The notes beneath the pieces are model-generated. The model was not told the origin of the DNA. It saw only the letters and a list, made by a program, of their open reading frames with translations, and ran no database searches. This document shows, piece by piece, positions 58,001-64,000 of a DNA stretch of 64,000 nt. The DNA comes from Flavobacterium araucananum. Its GTDB lineage: Bacteria > Bacteroidota > Bacteroidia > Flavobacteriales > Flavobacteriaceae. The DNA is taken from positions 1 through 64,000 of the forward strand of contig NZ_MUGS01000037.1 in the NCBI RefSeq assembly GCF_002222055.1, in the 5' to 3' direction. Made by a program: the position numbers and the translations under genes. Numbering within the stretch: the first letter of the stretch is position 1; each line of letters starts with the position of its first letter.

Positions 58001-59058
58001 TCCATAAAATTGGTCTTAAGTAATTTATTTTCTGACAAGGAATTATCAGGAATTAGTCCCGTAATTTTGTCTACCAAATAGTCTCTTACTTTTTTAATTG
58101 AACCATCCCCTGCATTATCCAAGTTACTGCTCTTTACGCTGCTCTTTTCAATGATATCCTCCTGTACATTTTTTGTCGATTTAGAGGATGGATCAGCTAT
58201 TTTCTTACAGCTAACTCCTTTTAAACAAATCACTTCTTCATGGTTGTAATCATATATTGAGATATCAAAGATGGCAATTTCATCATTGGCCTTTTTAAGT
58301 ACCGATTTACTAAAACAATGATTAGAAGTCGCTTTAAAACAAATTATTTCACTTACAAAAAGAGGAATATATACATTTCTATTTTCAGAGGTTGAAAATG
58401 CTCCAAAAAAAGCACTAATAATCGCACCATCAATAAAGACCGGATTAACTTGTAAAGCTCCCGTGACTGGAAACTCAAAATCGTTAAACATTTCACAGTA
58501 TGTGAAATCATTCTCAATGGTTACTCTCTCCACTGTTAACAATGGATCCTGATAAACAATACCGTTTTTATTAAAAATTGAGTATAGCTCAGATCCCTTA
58601 TAAGTGAGGTTTGACTCCCAATCTATAAGAGGTAACTTCTCAGGATTTATACCATTTATAGCCACACTAGTTTGGGCTGAAGCAATAGATCGCCAACCCC
58701 CCTGATCATTGATATCTGATTGTACATGAGTTTGTTTATCCTCAATTTTCAATCGAAGTTTTATTATTTCCTCTGCGTCCAAAATTACCCTCTCATGAAG
58801 CATAAATTTCTTCAATACAACTGGGAATTGGAAATTCTTTCGATACTCTTCTTCCAACAATAGAGCCAAATGTGTAACACCAATCAGAATTTTACTTCCA
58901 TACACAACATGTCCATTAATCACTGGTGATTTGTGGTTGAGCATAAGCTCAATTGAACTCACCTCATCCCCACCTGACTTCAATTTTTGCAAGGCCTCGC
59001 TTACAGAAATCTCATTTTTCGCTAGACTTTTTATTAATTTTATTCTTTCCTCCAACAT
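46048..59058 (-). CDS. Trans-AT PKS protein B: DHx-ACP-KS3-DH-KR-cMT-ACP-KS4-DH-KR-ACP-KS5
   Basis: The 4336-residue protein holds two complete modules and two half-modules. Approximate domains: 1-30 docking-like helices; 35-290 DHx (HVVYGSKILI, Ile for Pro; FIDGAIISA); 325-400 ACP with GIES in place of GxDS; 454-875 KS3; 1050-1340 DH (HLVKDTFVLP, Asp for Gly; LMDAIIQ); 1345-1760 KR (GGMGGLG; SNYVAAC, Cys for Asn); 1830-2210 C-methyltransferase (LEIGAGTGGTS at about 2004); 2215-2290 ACP (GVDSITG); 2351-2776 KS4; 2955-3250 DH (HNVSGQMILP, ILDGALQ); 3260-3660 KR (GGHSGVG, QGDYAAAN); 3730-3800 ACP (GMDSILM); 3856-4275 KS5; 4306-4336 docking-like tail. All KS keep Cys, HGTGT and the second His. 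No AT or ER is present. Product per module: enoyl units, one with an alpha-methyl. Confidence 0.9.
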   Translation of the reverse strand: MLEERIKLIKSLAKNEISVSEALQKLKSGGDEVSSIELMLNHKSPVINGHVVYGSKILIGVTHLALLLEEEYRKNFQFPVVLKKFMLHERVILDAEEIIKLRLKIEDKQTHVQSDINDQGGWRSIASAQTSVAINGINPEKLPLIDWESNLTYKGSELYSIFNKNGIVYQDPLLTVERVTIENDFTYCEMFNDFEFPVTGALQVNPVFIDGAIISAFFGAFSTSENRNVYIPLFVSEIICFKATSNHCFSKSVLKKANDEIAIFDISIYDYNHEEVICLKGVSCKKIADPSSKSTKNVQEDIIEKSSVKSSNLDNAGDGSIKKVRDYLVDKITGLIPDNSLSENKLLKTNFMDLGIESEALIHLTEEIEEDLKVELYPTIFFEYQNVSELAAFFVEEFKEDIQSFLNKFSPESKIGFLVNEQVKEIEILEVKPTFIPNVESTETLKLEVKQEPRSNDIAIIGMAGRFSKSNNVDEFWKNIVDQSDMITEVPPSRWSVDKHYSSDKKAKDKSYCKDGSFINNIDKFDPLFFNISPREARMMDPQMRHLLENLYHTAENAGVVSQLRGSNTGMYVGVCFHDYQTESLLHNKEIDPFDGIGNALTMLANRPSFYFDLKGPSLTVDTACSSSLVALDLACKAIQNGSCEMAFVSGVNLLLSAWHYKYFSSIGALSESGRCHSFDSRADGYTPGEGIASVLLKPLDKALADGDPIHSVIKGSAVKHGGYTNSITAPSAKTQALVLKEAWNNANILPEQIGYIEAHGTGTKLGDPIEIEALKMAFGNTEHKGFCRIGSVKSNIGHTEGAAGISGILMATLCIKNKFIPAMPNFEGLNPYIKIKNSPFVINNENTNWQSDKPLIAGVSSFGFGGTYAHVVLEEAPAIDRIHSSSNREELIIISAKVKDSLIRNVQQILEFIELHENKDTCTLTNIAYSLLTGRESFSERLVIKVSSMEQLKRALSNYVKGDDSEVASSSIEDSDYEDVLLTDIDLNTSQEKFVELWLGGAGIDIAQIRSSNEGKAQIISLPGYAFLKESYWYDLPAIKLEKKIKYALSPKQADIQEIFIFLSKHQVLVNEHLVKDTFVLPGVGTMELILEGVRTALPQYSDQLVVNNLLLLAPLVVSDHIKLSVVVEKGENQIKAELKFTDSNKTLATCLIGTNTSSIKELISLDSIKSRSKFTMTHEEVYERFKAVEICYGESFRGISKLWCSENEVLGLVNLPETAATLEEGYLWNPFLMDAIIQCISGLQTPNEALNLMLPHKFENVCWLKEQPKSCWVHVELIEIDRDQKSCFITLKAYNSQFELVFIIEKLTLKFADKLTLSDKINLDTDFLPGYTYAWKAIKELPCKVGFEQSRDKGKGLWVYNNPDNLPLLKKRFQTRPEDIVFLYLGAENRVYENSYEVKSQQDDFLAFLELNGHFDEICWLAENNEIPQSLSKVQDQQELTTFSLLRFIKALAERNKDKKIVNLNLFTLNADTITEDNFLNPNLSAMKGLAKVLPKDISWLKVGLLDLDKNEWIQGNHTVLENIKKLEATKLCIDYAVRNKILFQYRKIALQNIPITVDPSTKIAIEGNYVIVGGMGGLGSKYCEWLVSKSNVNLFILGSSEMDIEKQKKLDTYKAKGSTAQYIQVDITLEKECRLAIEKLNLQVINELVFSVIRLDDKPILEMDEVCFNTAFSPKVMGSWSMYFATENIDVKNVLYFSSINADIASKTQSNYVAACVFENSFAEYWKFMKKSTVKVINWGFWEQTGIVAGKDQRELLEAVGIMGIDNKEGIRFLETGLSTSYSKICIAKLSENLKDILQIISNETSIILDQVNKDETLRFINEGFPILDYIQSKELFRDYVVLSIEGLFSKYRNGKVISILSFMNTQEVLPVYEALIRSAFELLVDEEYLVKINEDEFEVSTILNSPMKNRQESIKQDLLARGGEYLPYFELLDNCVKNFIDVVNGTTSHAEVLFPNGSMETVNKIYQGNRIMDYYNTLVSRITIDLLNLHAQRKNDGFVFKILEIGAGTGGTSKAVFELLKESRLNVEYHYTDISKSFINYGKRTFAQYDFIKYDILDIEKPSSFGEQYSNHFDLVIASNVIHATSSIFSSLQNIRGLLSKNGILVLNEMIENNPFNTFTFGLTKEWWKFQDKENRLPFSPVLSIPLWSKMLISAGYFNTAHYGLGEFLGQSESMQIMVAENSSILSLNFDKLPTPSHHEKNTVPQKNQEISDKKNVVVNYIKGIFSEVLQIPAQQISIVKSYDEYGVDSITGQELIERLKKDIPKLNSVILFECTNIEQLASFFLKEFPDFIMELGSLEEEVNYSSVLLNDEEKEIFKSVNKKIIFERLDSPELQKDSFFSDNEENEIAIIGMAGKYPQAENLDEFWENLKKGKNCIEEIPKDRWNIADHFDSDPKKETTSYSKWGGFIKDIDKFDAQLFKMSPFEAELTDPQIRLFLENAWTLMENAGYTADSIGQNVGVFVGVMSSQYQLLGVEEMMKGNISLPNCGYWAIANRVSHFFDFHGPSIAIDTACSSSLTALHLACRSILDKECNSAIVGGVNLIIHPSRYIQYSQFNMLASNGECKSFDKDADGFVDGEGVGSVLLKQKKQAIADGDFIYGTIKGSVINSGGKSAGFTVPDIARQSELIAKNLKSSGVKPQEISYVEAHGTGTKLGDPIEVRALTKAFEQNQYKKQYCAIGSVKSNIGHLEAAAGLASLSKVLLQFYYKTLVPSINFREENPKIEFKETPFFVQQSCSPWNPINLDGRPLPRIATISSFGAGGSNANIIIEEYKNKELSESSTINHLIILSSDKDDLDDKVVELNRFLSNRSSLTHYSLKNIAGTLQLGRVHHRNRVCFNVSSLTQLQKALTEYSKGNKDSTDIFLQKNKTKQDDLALFEKPISNNNIKEIAEYWIKGGDVNWNELYSEQKYLKVHLPGQLFRKDRYWLKQVDPLIENVKITDNRAELWDSNHSDLEKFSFTKQFSGHENILKDHNVSGQMILPGVVYLEMFRQTMKAIYANDPVVKINNFILASPIVYHEQLGEIRVDIKPGKDRFDVEVSSESDGVNQLHAMGKLVLRSQVKEKPNVTLVDLNSIIARCPKVVQGKEVYELYGSVSLVYGKSFRGIQKINCGNLEALSFISIDGESSDAVTGFNHTILDGALQTIMGVNLSAEDHKMFLPFSFKSFECYANLTRECYVHAKVLTEKYRNDDLIFCFDIDIFDVFGKHLARFNEFVVRAFDPKSVQSIITVPEKEKLNEIYIPKWHCDEAFRLNDMSSLSLSNSLIFCNSEDYLQPIKDRGDIITVVYGKEFLWKSKHEVIINPAEPADYSKLFSDLEQQDIKINQIIHLWNYLYVKDTIIEHDDLLNIGVRSLFLGYQAVLKHNKIKNIPFFYCYTTSSKNHYNQCANALAKSFTKESPKGKLMVVEFDHLYPLPDLLSTLHYEKNNVVKFNVKLEKGKRYLRHFERSVLSGKKYNELEKGNNIIIVGGHSGVGKLLAEHLIKQYQVNVFAIGRRTLNDTEISQLEIIGNHDSSIRYLSCDVNNRAELKVCLNNIRNCGGIHGIIHAAGIVEDHFLIQKKLESFNRVLLPKINGTINLDELTINDELKFFITFSSLAGVMGNVGQGDYAAANCFMDSYQHYRDVMHKQDQRNGKSISINWPYWKEGGMQLEAEYLAIMQKQGLEELTTSLGIAYFDNILNSNNLQSVVTIGNDDKIFAMLNGIESFDKNQLSDQKAEANEKYSLERMIEIVTSCLAETLKISPDELDSQVNVVDFGMDSILMMRTLGKIESSLGIVIDPNLLVDNSTIHGISEFLLQNHQDELLMEQSELKDGFTENKSQKQVEVITEIKDGFPQKENFKEERDGKKEETSRVAVIGMACRFPGSDTTDEFWERLVNGVSSIGTIPKSRWEVNSESLSENEQQFGAFIDNYDAFDASHFNITDQEALVMDPQQRILLELSQELIDNAGYRKEELDGSKTGVFLGGTSSNYIGIHEGEITKELLKYSIVSNIQNMMAARISNFYNFKGYSGTIDTACSSSLVAIHQAVESIRDGKCEFAMAGGISLLLDDHAHKGFSGAEVLSKDGRVKVFDQSADGFTLGEGGGLVFLKDYEKAVRDGDQILAIIRGSAVNNDGRTMGVTTPNRDAQKEVIKAAINEANVNVENIGYLEAHGTGTLLGDPIEIQAATQVYREFVDKEGFCATGSVKTNVGHMLTAAGVCGFIKVVLSLNKGKIPPTLNCDNPHPRFKFDKSPFFPVTSLTNWTQSAGERLAAISSFGFGGTNCHIIVQDYTGNSVKRLPIKNRKFNRSRYCLGKEILPVAEYELLDIFAGLRKGDISIEEAEKLIKNLN

Positions 59059-59065
59059 GGTGATT

Positions 59066-62000
59066 TTACATTAATTCATTAATTTTCTCTAACGCATCCT
59101 CTTCGCTCAGCTTTCCTGAGAAGATTCCATTAAGAATGTTTTCTACTTCAATTTCCGATGAGTGAACAACAGTTTTTCCTAACCAAAACCGCTTTCTATC
59201 AAATTTTGTAAGATCTAAACTTTGACGGCTTGGTTTATAAGAAGAATCCATTTCTTCCAGAATAACATGGCAGTTAGTTCCACTAAACCCAAAAGATGAA
59301 ATTGCAGCTCTCCTTGGATGATTTTTTTCCTTCCAAGGCTGTAGCTCCCGAGAAAGTTCAAAAGGGTTTTTTCCAAAACCAAATCTGGGGTGTGGTAGAT
59401 CACAATTTAGCGTTGGCACGATTATTTTATGATGTAGAGACAAGAGCACTTTTATAACTCCCGAAACCCCGGCGGCAGTCAGTAAATGCCCCATATTAGA
59501 TTTCACAGAACCAACTTTACAAAATCCTTTTTCATCAGTATGTTCACCATATACATTTGCTGCAGCTTTAATTTCAATAGGATCACCTAACAATGTACCA
59601 GTCCCATGCGCTTCCAAATATCCAATTGTAGATGGGATAATTTTCGCGTCCTTAATTGCTTCCCGAATTACATCTTCCTGAGCTTTCATATTCGGAGCAG
59701 TTATTCCCATAGTCTTCCCATCATTATTAACGGCACTTCCTTTAATAACTCCAAAAATTTGGTCACCATCATTTATGGCTTCTTTTAATCGTTTAATCAT
59801 TACTAATCCGGCACCTTCTCCTAATACAATTCCATCAGCAGATTTATCAAAAACCTTACATTTTCCATCCTTGGCCAGTACCTTACTATTACTAAATGAA
59901 ATCATAAGATGTTTGTCTATGGGTAAAAAAACACCACCAGCAATAGCCATTTTACATTCATTTTCTTTTAAGCTTTTACATGCTTGGTGAAGAGCAACTA
60001 AAGAAGAAGAACAAGCAGTATCGATAGTAAGCGCGGGCCCTTTTAAATTATAATAGCTTGATAATCTTGCAGAAATCATACTAGGGATTTTATTAATAAC
60101 CAACTTCTTCGATTGCTCGGGAGTTAAAAAGGCTTCAGCATTTTCGTAGTAGTTATTGGCTCCTCCTCCAATAAATACACCCACATTTTGATTATTTAAT
60201 TCATCCATATTGAAACCACCATGATCAAACAAGTGTTGGGTCAATTCCATCAAAATTCTTTGTTGTGGATCCATCACTAGAGCATCATCCTCAGATATAT
60301 TAAAGAAACCATTATCAAAAAGGTCTACTCCTTCGATCATTCCTGCCCATTTCGAATAGGATTTCCCATGCGTTTGTACCTTGGGATCGAAAAATTCGTC
60401 AATATCCATTCTATCATCACCGATCTTATCGACAAGACTGTCTCCTTTGCAGAGGTTCTCCCAATACTTCTCAATATTTGGTGACTTTGGAAACCTGCTA
60501 GCCATTGCCACAACTGCATATTCATCATCTTCACTTTCCTTATCTCCGGAATTTAAAGCATCATCTTCTATAACTGAAATTTTTTCCTTCCTCTCTTTTT
60601 GATTTTCATTTTCAGAGGTAAAACATATTTCTCTATAATTCTCTAATAAATAATCTGCGAACAAATTAATTGTTGGGTTTTCCAATAAGGCTCCAGGTTC
60701 AATTGTGAACCCTAGTTCAAGCTCCATTTCATCCAAAATTTGGGTCATTAAAATGGAATCTAATCCATACTCTTCTAATATTGTATCGTAATCAATATCA
60801 TCAAGTTCAACTTTTAGTGCTGCCGCTAATATAGAATTCAGCCTTATTTTTAAATCTTTTAGTAATCTTTTATTACTATCAGGTTCAACAACACTTGCAT
60901 GTTTATACAATTCATTATCAAATTGTTTTTCTAGATTGAAAGACTGGAATCTTGAAATTACATTTTCTAAGTAAATTAATTTATCACCTTTAAAAACAAT
61001 TGTATGCGGAATATTCATTTTTAAAGCGTCAAGAAATACACCTATCCCTTCCGACGTTTCCAGAGGTTTCATCCCAATTATCCTTTCCAGACGGTCCGAC
61101 TGCTGTGAGGATATTCGCATACCTCCTTCCTTCCAGTAAGGCCAGTTTATCGATATCGTCGTCCCATTTCTTTTTCCCTCCGATTGAGCTATATTTCGAG
61201 ATAATGCAAAGTTGTCCATAAAACAATTTGCTACTGCATAATCTGCTTGCCCTATATTTCCAAAAACTCCTGAAACAGAAGAACATAAAACTAACCAATC
61301 AATATTTAGATGTTTCGTTAACTGATCTAAATTTAACAATCCTTGTACTTTAGGTTCAAAAACTTTGGACATATCCTCAGGTTCTTTTTTTGTCAACATG
61401 GAATCCTTAACAAGTCCTGCACTGTGAATTATTCCGTTTATTTTTTGATATCGTTTTTCTACTTCATTTATAACTTCTTTTAGATCTTGAGTCCGCGATA
61501 TATCACATGAATAATAAGTAGCTTCCCCTCCTAAACTTTCAATTAATTCTAGAAAAACGTTTATTTCACTAGTTATCAACTTTCGCCCAACAAGAATCAA
61601 CTTTGCCTGATATTTTTCAGCAAGAAACAGCGCAATTAATTTTCCTATTCCTCCAGTTCCGCCAGTAATTAGGTAAATGCCCTTTTCAACAATCCTTTCA
61701 CTAGTTTTTGACGAAAAATTATCTTCAACTATACGAGGTGCAAAACTGACTCCACTCTTTATTTTAATATATTTAGCTTCTGACTTTATTACATTTTCTG
61801 CCTGTCTTATTGAAATTCCGTCACTTCTAAGATTATCGATCCATAATCCTCTGAAAAATATCCCTGGCAACTCTATTTCAAAACTTCTAAACATTCCCAT
61901 CATGGCTTCCTGCATTGGTTCAGCATAATTTGAAGAAGTACTCCCTACCCATAACAGATTTTTACATGTCTTTACTCTATTTCTGTTAATAGCCTGACAC

Positions 62001-64000
62001 AAACGAAGACCAAAAGTACTATTCCACACTAATTCTTCAATACTACACTGATCGATAGCTTGCTCTGCAGTTGACGAATCATCATCAACCTTTGATATAC
62101 TTATTATTCCATTAATCTCTATCCCTAATAAAACCAACTGTTTAAATAAACGATCAAAGTCAGCTGGTTCATGAAAATTTAAGCCAAATTCTCTGCTTGA
62201 TTTTTCTTCATAATTGTCTTGATGCTTGACAATTATTTGTTGTTCTAGAGGCAGAGTATCACTATTTACAACTTTTGTATTTTCTATGGAAGGAACAAAT
62301 ATTACCAAATTACCGCTTACTGAGTTCTCCGTTAATTTATACTTCTCCCAATTTTGATTAAAATAAACAACATCATTATGTTCTGAAATAATCTTATTTT
62401 GTTTATCTGTTAGATTTTTCTTATCTATAATTAAACATTCATATCCAACAATATGAAGTACGATTTCATTATGAATATTGAATATTGAAATATCATAAAA
62501 TTGCTTTTTGTTTAATTCAGCCTTTTTTTGGACTACTATGGTATTCTCTTCAGTTGGATCATTAAAAAGTTCAACCGAATCAAATCCGACCGGAACCCCG
62601 CCTGAGTTCTGAAGAAAATCAACCCCTAAAGTAGTTTGTAACGCAACGTCTAAAAGTTGTGGTATAAAGGGATTAGTTCGATTTTCTTTTATTAATTCAA
62701 GTGGGATTCGAACTCTTCCTCTAGCTTCTAATTTCGTTCCAGACAATTGCTCTATCAATTGAAAAGAGGAACCATACTGCATTCCATTATCGAAGAAACT
62801 CTGATAAACTTCTTTTGAATTAAGGCTTAAATCAAAAGAAACTTCATTTTTACTAATTTGAGTTTTCGTTACATTTGATTTTAATAATTTCCCTTTGCAA
62901 TACACTATTTTTTCATCTAGGGAATCTGAAATACTAAAACTGACAATCCCATCCAATTCTTTTATAAATACTCGTAAACAGAATGGACTACCAACCAAAG
63001 TAAGGGATCGTACAAGCTTAACATTTTTAACCATTGGAAAAACCTCTATTCCTAAAGCCTGTTTACCTGCCTGAATTGCCATAGCAATATATCCAGCACC
63101 CGGAAAAACAGAATTACCCTGAAATTTGTGATGCCCTATTACGTTTTCCTTTCCAGAAAAGTTAAATTCAAATACTACATTTTCTACTGTAGAGACATTT
63201 TTACATGCAAATGGGTTACTAGCATTCTCAGATTGCTTAAATGATTGCTCTGCAACATTAATCCAATAGGGTTTGCGATCAAATGGATATGGTGGTAGTG
63301 AAACTGTTAATCCATTAGTACACTCTTTTTCACTCCAGTCAACATGCTGACCATTCACCCAAGATCTCGCAAGTGTTTTTATTTCATTTCCAATGTCTTC
63401 ATTGGAAGTTGAAAGCGATTCACCCGTAAAGATATTAGCTGAAATTTGTCCATTCAAAAATACTTCGGAAGCACTTATTAATTCCGTTAAATTTGAACAA
63501 ACAATAGCCAATCGACAATTCATTGCTTTTCTCCCTTGTTGTAAAGTATAAATTACATCGTTGAAAATGATAGTATTTTTTTCAAGACGAATATGACTAA
63601 TTATCGTGTCAAGGTATTTTTCCAGAGTACGATAATTCTTTGCGCTAAGCACAAATATCTCTTCTTTTGTTTGTTTTTGCAGGAAAGGTTTTTTTTCAGG
63701 TGCCTGTTCTAAAATAACATGAACATTCGTTCCCCCTGCGCCAAACGAACTTACTCCAGCGATACGCGAAAGTTCTCCTTTTGGATTAAGAGAGGGTTGC
63801 CAATTTTGTAGTTTGGTAGCAATCTCGATATCATTATTACCAAAATCGATCTGCTTATTAAGTTGATCAGCATGAATTGAGGGCGCTATTTTTCCGTGTT
63901 TGAATTGTTGAAGTACCTTGGCTACCCCTGCAATACCAGAGGCACTTTCTAAATGTCCAATATTAGATTTTACTGACCCTACCAAAAGTGGATTAGCTCG
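59066..64000 (-). CDS. Trans-AT PKS protein A (5'-truncated by window): KS1-DH-KR-ACP-KS2
   Basis: The frame runs in from the right edge and ends at 59066, giving about 1644 visible residues. The TTG at 63985 is not a start: it falls inside the KS motif VGSVKSNIGHLES and the frame stays open to 64000. Visible domains, numbered from the edge: 1-95 the end of KS1; 270-555 DH (HKFQGNSVFP, LLDVALQ, both catalytic residues kept); 570-960 KR (GGTGGIG near 780, QADYAVAN near 917); 1045-1120 ACP (GLDSILM); 1160-1577 KS2 (DTACSSS, HGTGT, SNMGH intact); 1612-1644 a helical tail (EIEVENILNGIFSGKLSEED). KS2 is cut off from its processing domains, which lie at the start of protein B, 7 nt downstream. Confidence 0.9.
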   Translation of the reverse strand, partial: RANPLLVGSVKSNIGHLESASGIAGVAKVLQQFKHGKIAPSIHADQLNKQIDFGNNDIEIATKLQNWQPSLNPKGELSRIAGVSSFGAGGTNVHVILEQAPEKKPFLQKQTKEEIFVLSAKNYRTLEKYLDTIISHIRLEKNTIIFNDVIYTLQQGRKAMNCRLAIVCSNLTELISASEVFLNGQISANIFTGESLSTSNEDIGNEIKTLARSWVNGQHVDWSEKECTNGLTVSLPPYPFDRKPYWINVAEQSFKQSENASNPFACKNVSTVENVVFEFNFSGKENVIGHHKFQGNSVFPGAGYIAMAIQAGKQALGIEVFPMVKNVKLVRSLTLVGSPFCLRVFIKELDGIVSFSISDSLDEKIVYCKGKLLKSNVTKTQISKNEVSFDLSLNSKEVYQSFFDNGMQYGSSFQLIEQLSGTKLEARGRVRIPLELIKENRTNPFIPQLLDVALQTTLGVDFLQNSGGVPVGFDSVELFNDPTEENTIVVQKKAELNKKQFYDISIFNIHNEIVLHIVGYECLIIDKKNLTDKQNKIISEHNDVVYFNQNWEKYKLTENSVSGNLVIFVPSIENTKVVNSDTLPLEQQIIVKHQDNYEEKSSREFGLNFHEPADFDRLFKQLVLLGIEINGIISISKVDDDSSTAEQAIDQCSIEELVWNSTFGLRLCQAINRNRVKTCKNLLWVGSTSSNYAEPMQEAMMGMFRSFEIELPGIFFRGLWIDNLRSDGISIRQAENVIKSEAKYIKIKSGVSFAPRIVEDNFSSKTSERIVEKGIYLITGGTGGIGKLIALFLAEKYQAKLILVGRKLITSEINVFLELIESLGGEATYYSCDISRTQDLKEVINEVEKRYQKINGIIHSAGLVKDSMLTKKEPEDMSKVFEPKVQGLLNLDQLTKHLNIDWLVLCSSVSGVFGNIGQADYAVANCFMDNFALSRNIAQSEGKRNGTTISINWPYWKEGGMRISSQQSDRLERIIGMKPLETSEGIGVFLDALKMNIPHTIVFKGDKLIYLENVISRFQSFNLEKQFDNELYKHASVVEPDSNKRLLKDLKIRLNSILAAALKVELDDIDYDTILEEYGLDSILMTQILDEMELELGFTIEPGALLENPTINLFADYLLENYREICFTSENENQKERKEKISVIEDDALNSGDKESEDDEYAVVAMASRFPKSPNIEKYWENLCKGDSLVDKIGDDRMDIDEFFDPKVQTHGKSYSKWAGMIEGVDLFDNGFFNISEDDALVMDPQQRILMELTQHLFDHGGFNMDELNNQNVGVFIGGGANNYYENAEAFLTPEQSKKLVINKIPSMISARLSSYYNLKGPALTIDTACSSSLVALHQACKSLKENECKMAIAGGVFLPIDKHLMISFSNSKVLAKDGKCKVFDKSADGIVLGEGAGLVMIKRLKEAINDGDQIFGVIKGSAVNNDGKTMGITAPNMKAQEDVIREAIKDAKIIPSTIGYLEAHGTGTLLGDPIEIKAAANVYGEHTDEKGFCKVGSVKSNMGHLLTAAGVSGVIKVLLSLHHKIIVPTLNCDLPHPRFGFGKNPFELSRELQPWKEKNHPRRAAISSFGFSGTNCHVILEEMDSSYKPSRQSLDLTKFDRKRFWLGKTVVHSSEIEVENILNGIFSGKLSEEDALEKINELM

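Noticed and set aside
63985..63985. TTG at 63985 as the start of the first PKS gene
   Set aside because: It lies inside a KS motif (VGSVKSNIGHLES) and the frame stays open to the window edge, so the gene is truncated by the window.
39411..64000. Many 60-110 codon open frames antisense to the PKS, HsdR and SusC genes
   Set aside because: They lie wholly opposite clear long genes, have no recognisable domains and no promoters; they reflect codon use of the real genes.

Overview
The window is AT-rich DNA from a member of the Bacteroidota, most likely a Flavobacterium-like member of the Flavobacteriia. The evidence is a SusC/SusD pair, a DUF6520 peptide gene, Bacteroidota-type mobilization genes, and one good match to the Bacteroidota promoter form (TTTG, 19 nt, TAnnTTTG) in front of the restriction operon. 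No rRNA, tRNA, CRISPR array or integrase was seen.

Layout. (1) 1-4.3 kb, minus strand: small accessory genes. They include a pair that looks like Hachiman HamA/HamB (nuclease plus the start of a helicase that runs off the left edge), a zinc-ribbon protein, an unfamiliar 603-residue protein bracketed by a 10-bp inverted repeat, and an XRE regulator. (2) 4.3-14.5 kb: a 108-nt nested palindrome; a plus-strand susC-susD-S9 peptidase operon; and, convergent to it, a MauE-like membrane protein, an anchored probable beta-propeller protein and a DUF6520 secreted peptide. (3) 15-33.8 kb: mobile-element DNA. A candidate oriT precedes mobilization accessory protein, relaxase and TraG-like coupling protein genes. 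A long minus-strand defence operon follows: half-HsdS, small protein, HsdM, HsdS, CD-NTase, SLATT protein, PIN/2-TM protein, DUF1016 nuclease, HsdR, DUF45 metallopeptidase. It is a type I restriction system with a CBASS-like cassette and a PIN protein inserted between its specificity and restriction genes. A structured intergenic element, ssb and a DUF932 gene close this part. (4) 33.8-35.4 kb: a lipid-kinase-like gene and a nadD-like gene. (5) 35.8-64 kb, minus strand, running off the right edge: a modular polyketide synthase cluster without AT domains (trans-AT type) with three PKS genes, a fatty-acid-hydroxylase-superfamily enzyme, a PksB/BaeB-like metallo-beta-lactamase-fold hydrolase, a FAD oxidoreductase and an Sfp-type phosphopantetheinyl transferase.

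Visible PKS order: ...KS1(end)-DH-KR-ACP-KS2 / DHx-ACP-KS3-DH-KR-cMT-ACP-KS4-DH-KR-ACP-KS5 / DHx-ACP-KS6-DH-KR-ACP-TE, where a slash is a break between proteins. Both breaks fall between a KS and an unusual DH-like domain (DHx) and carry short helical tails that look like docking helices. The same KS / DHx-ACP-KS unit is used twice. This repeated split unit and the defence genes nested in the restriction operon are the two most interesting systems here. The substrate-loading AT and the first modules must lie beyond the right edge, so the product cannot be predicted in full.
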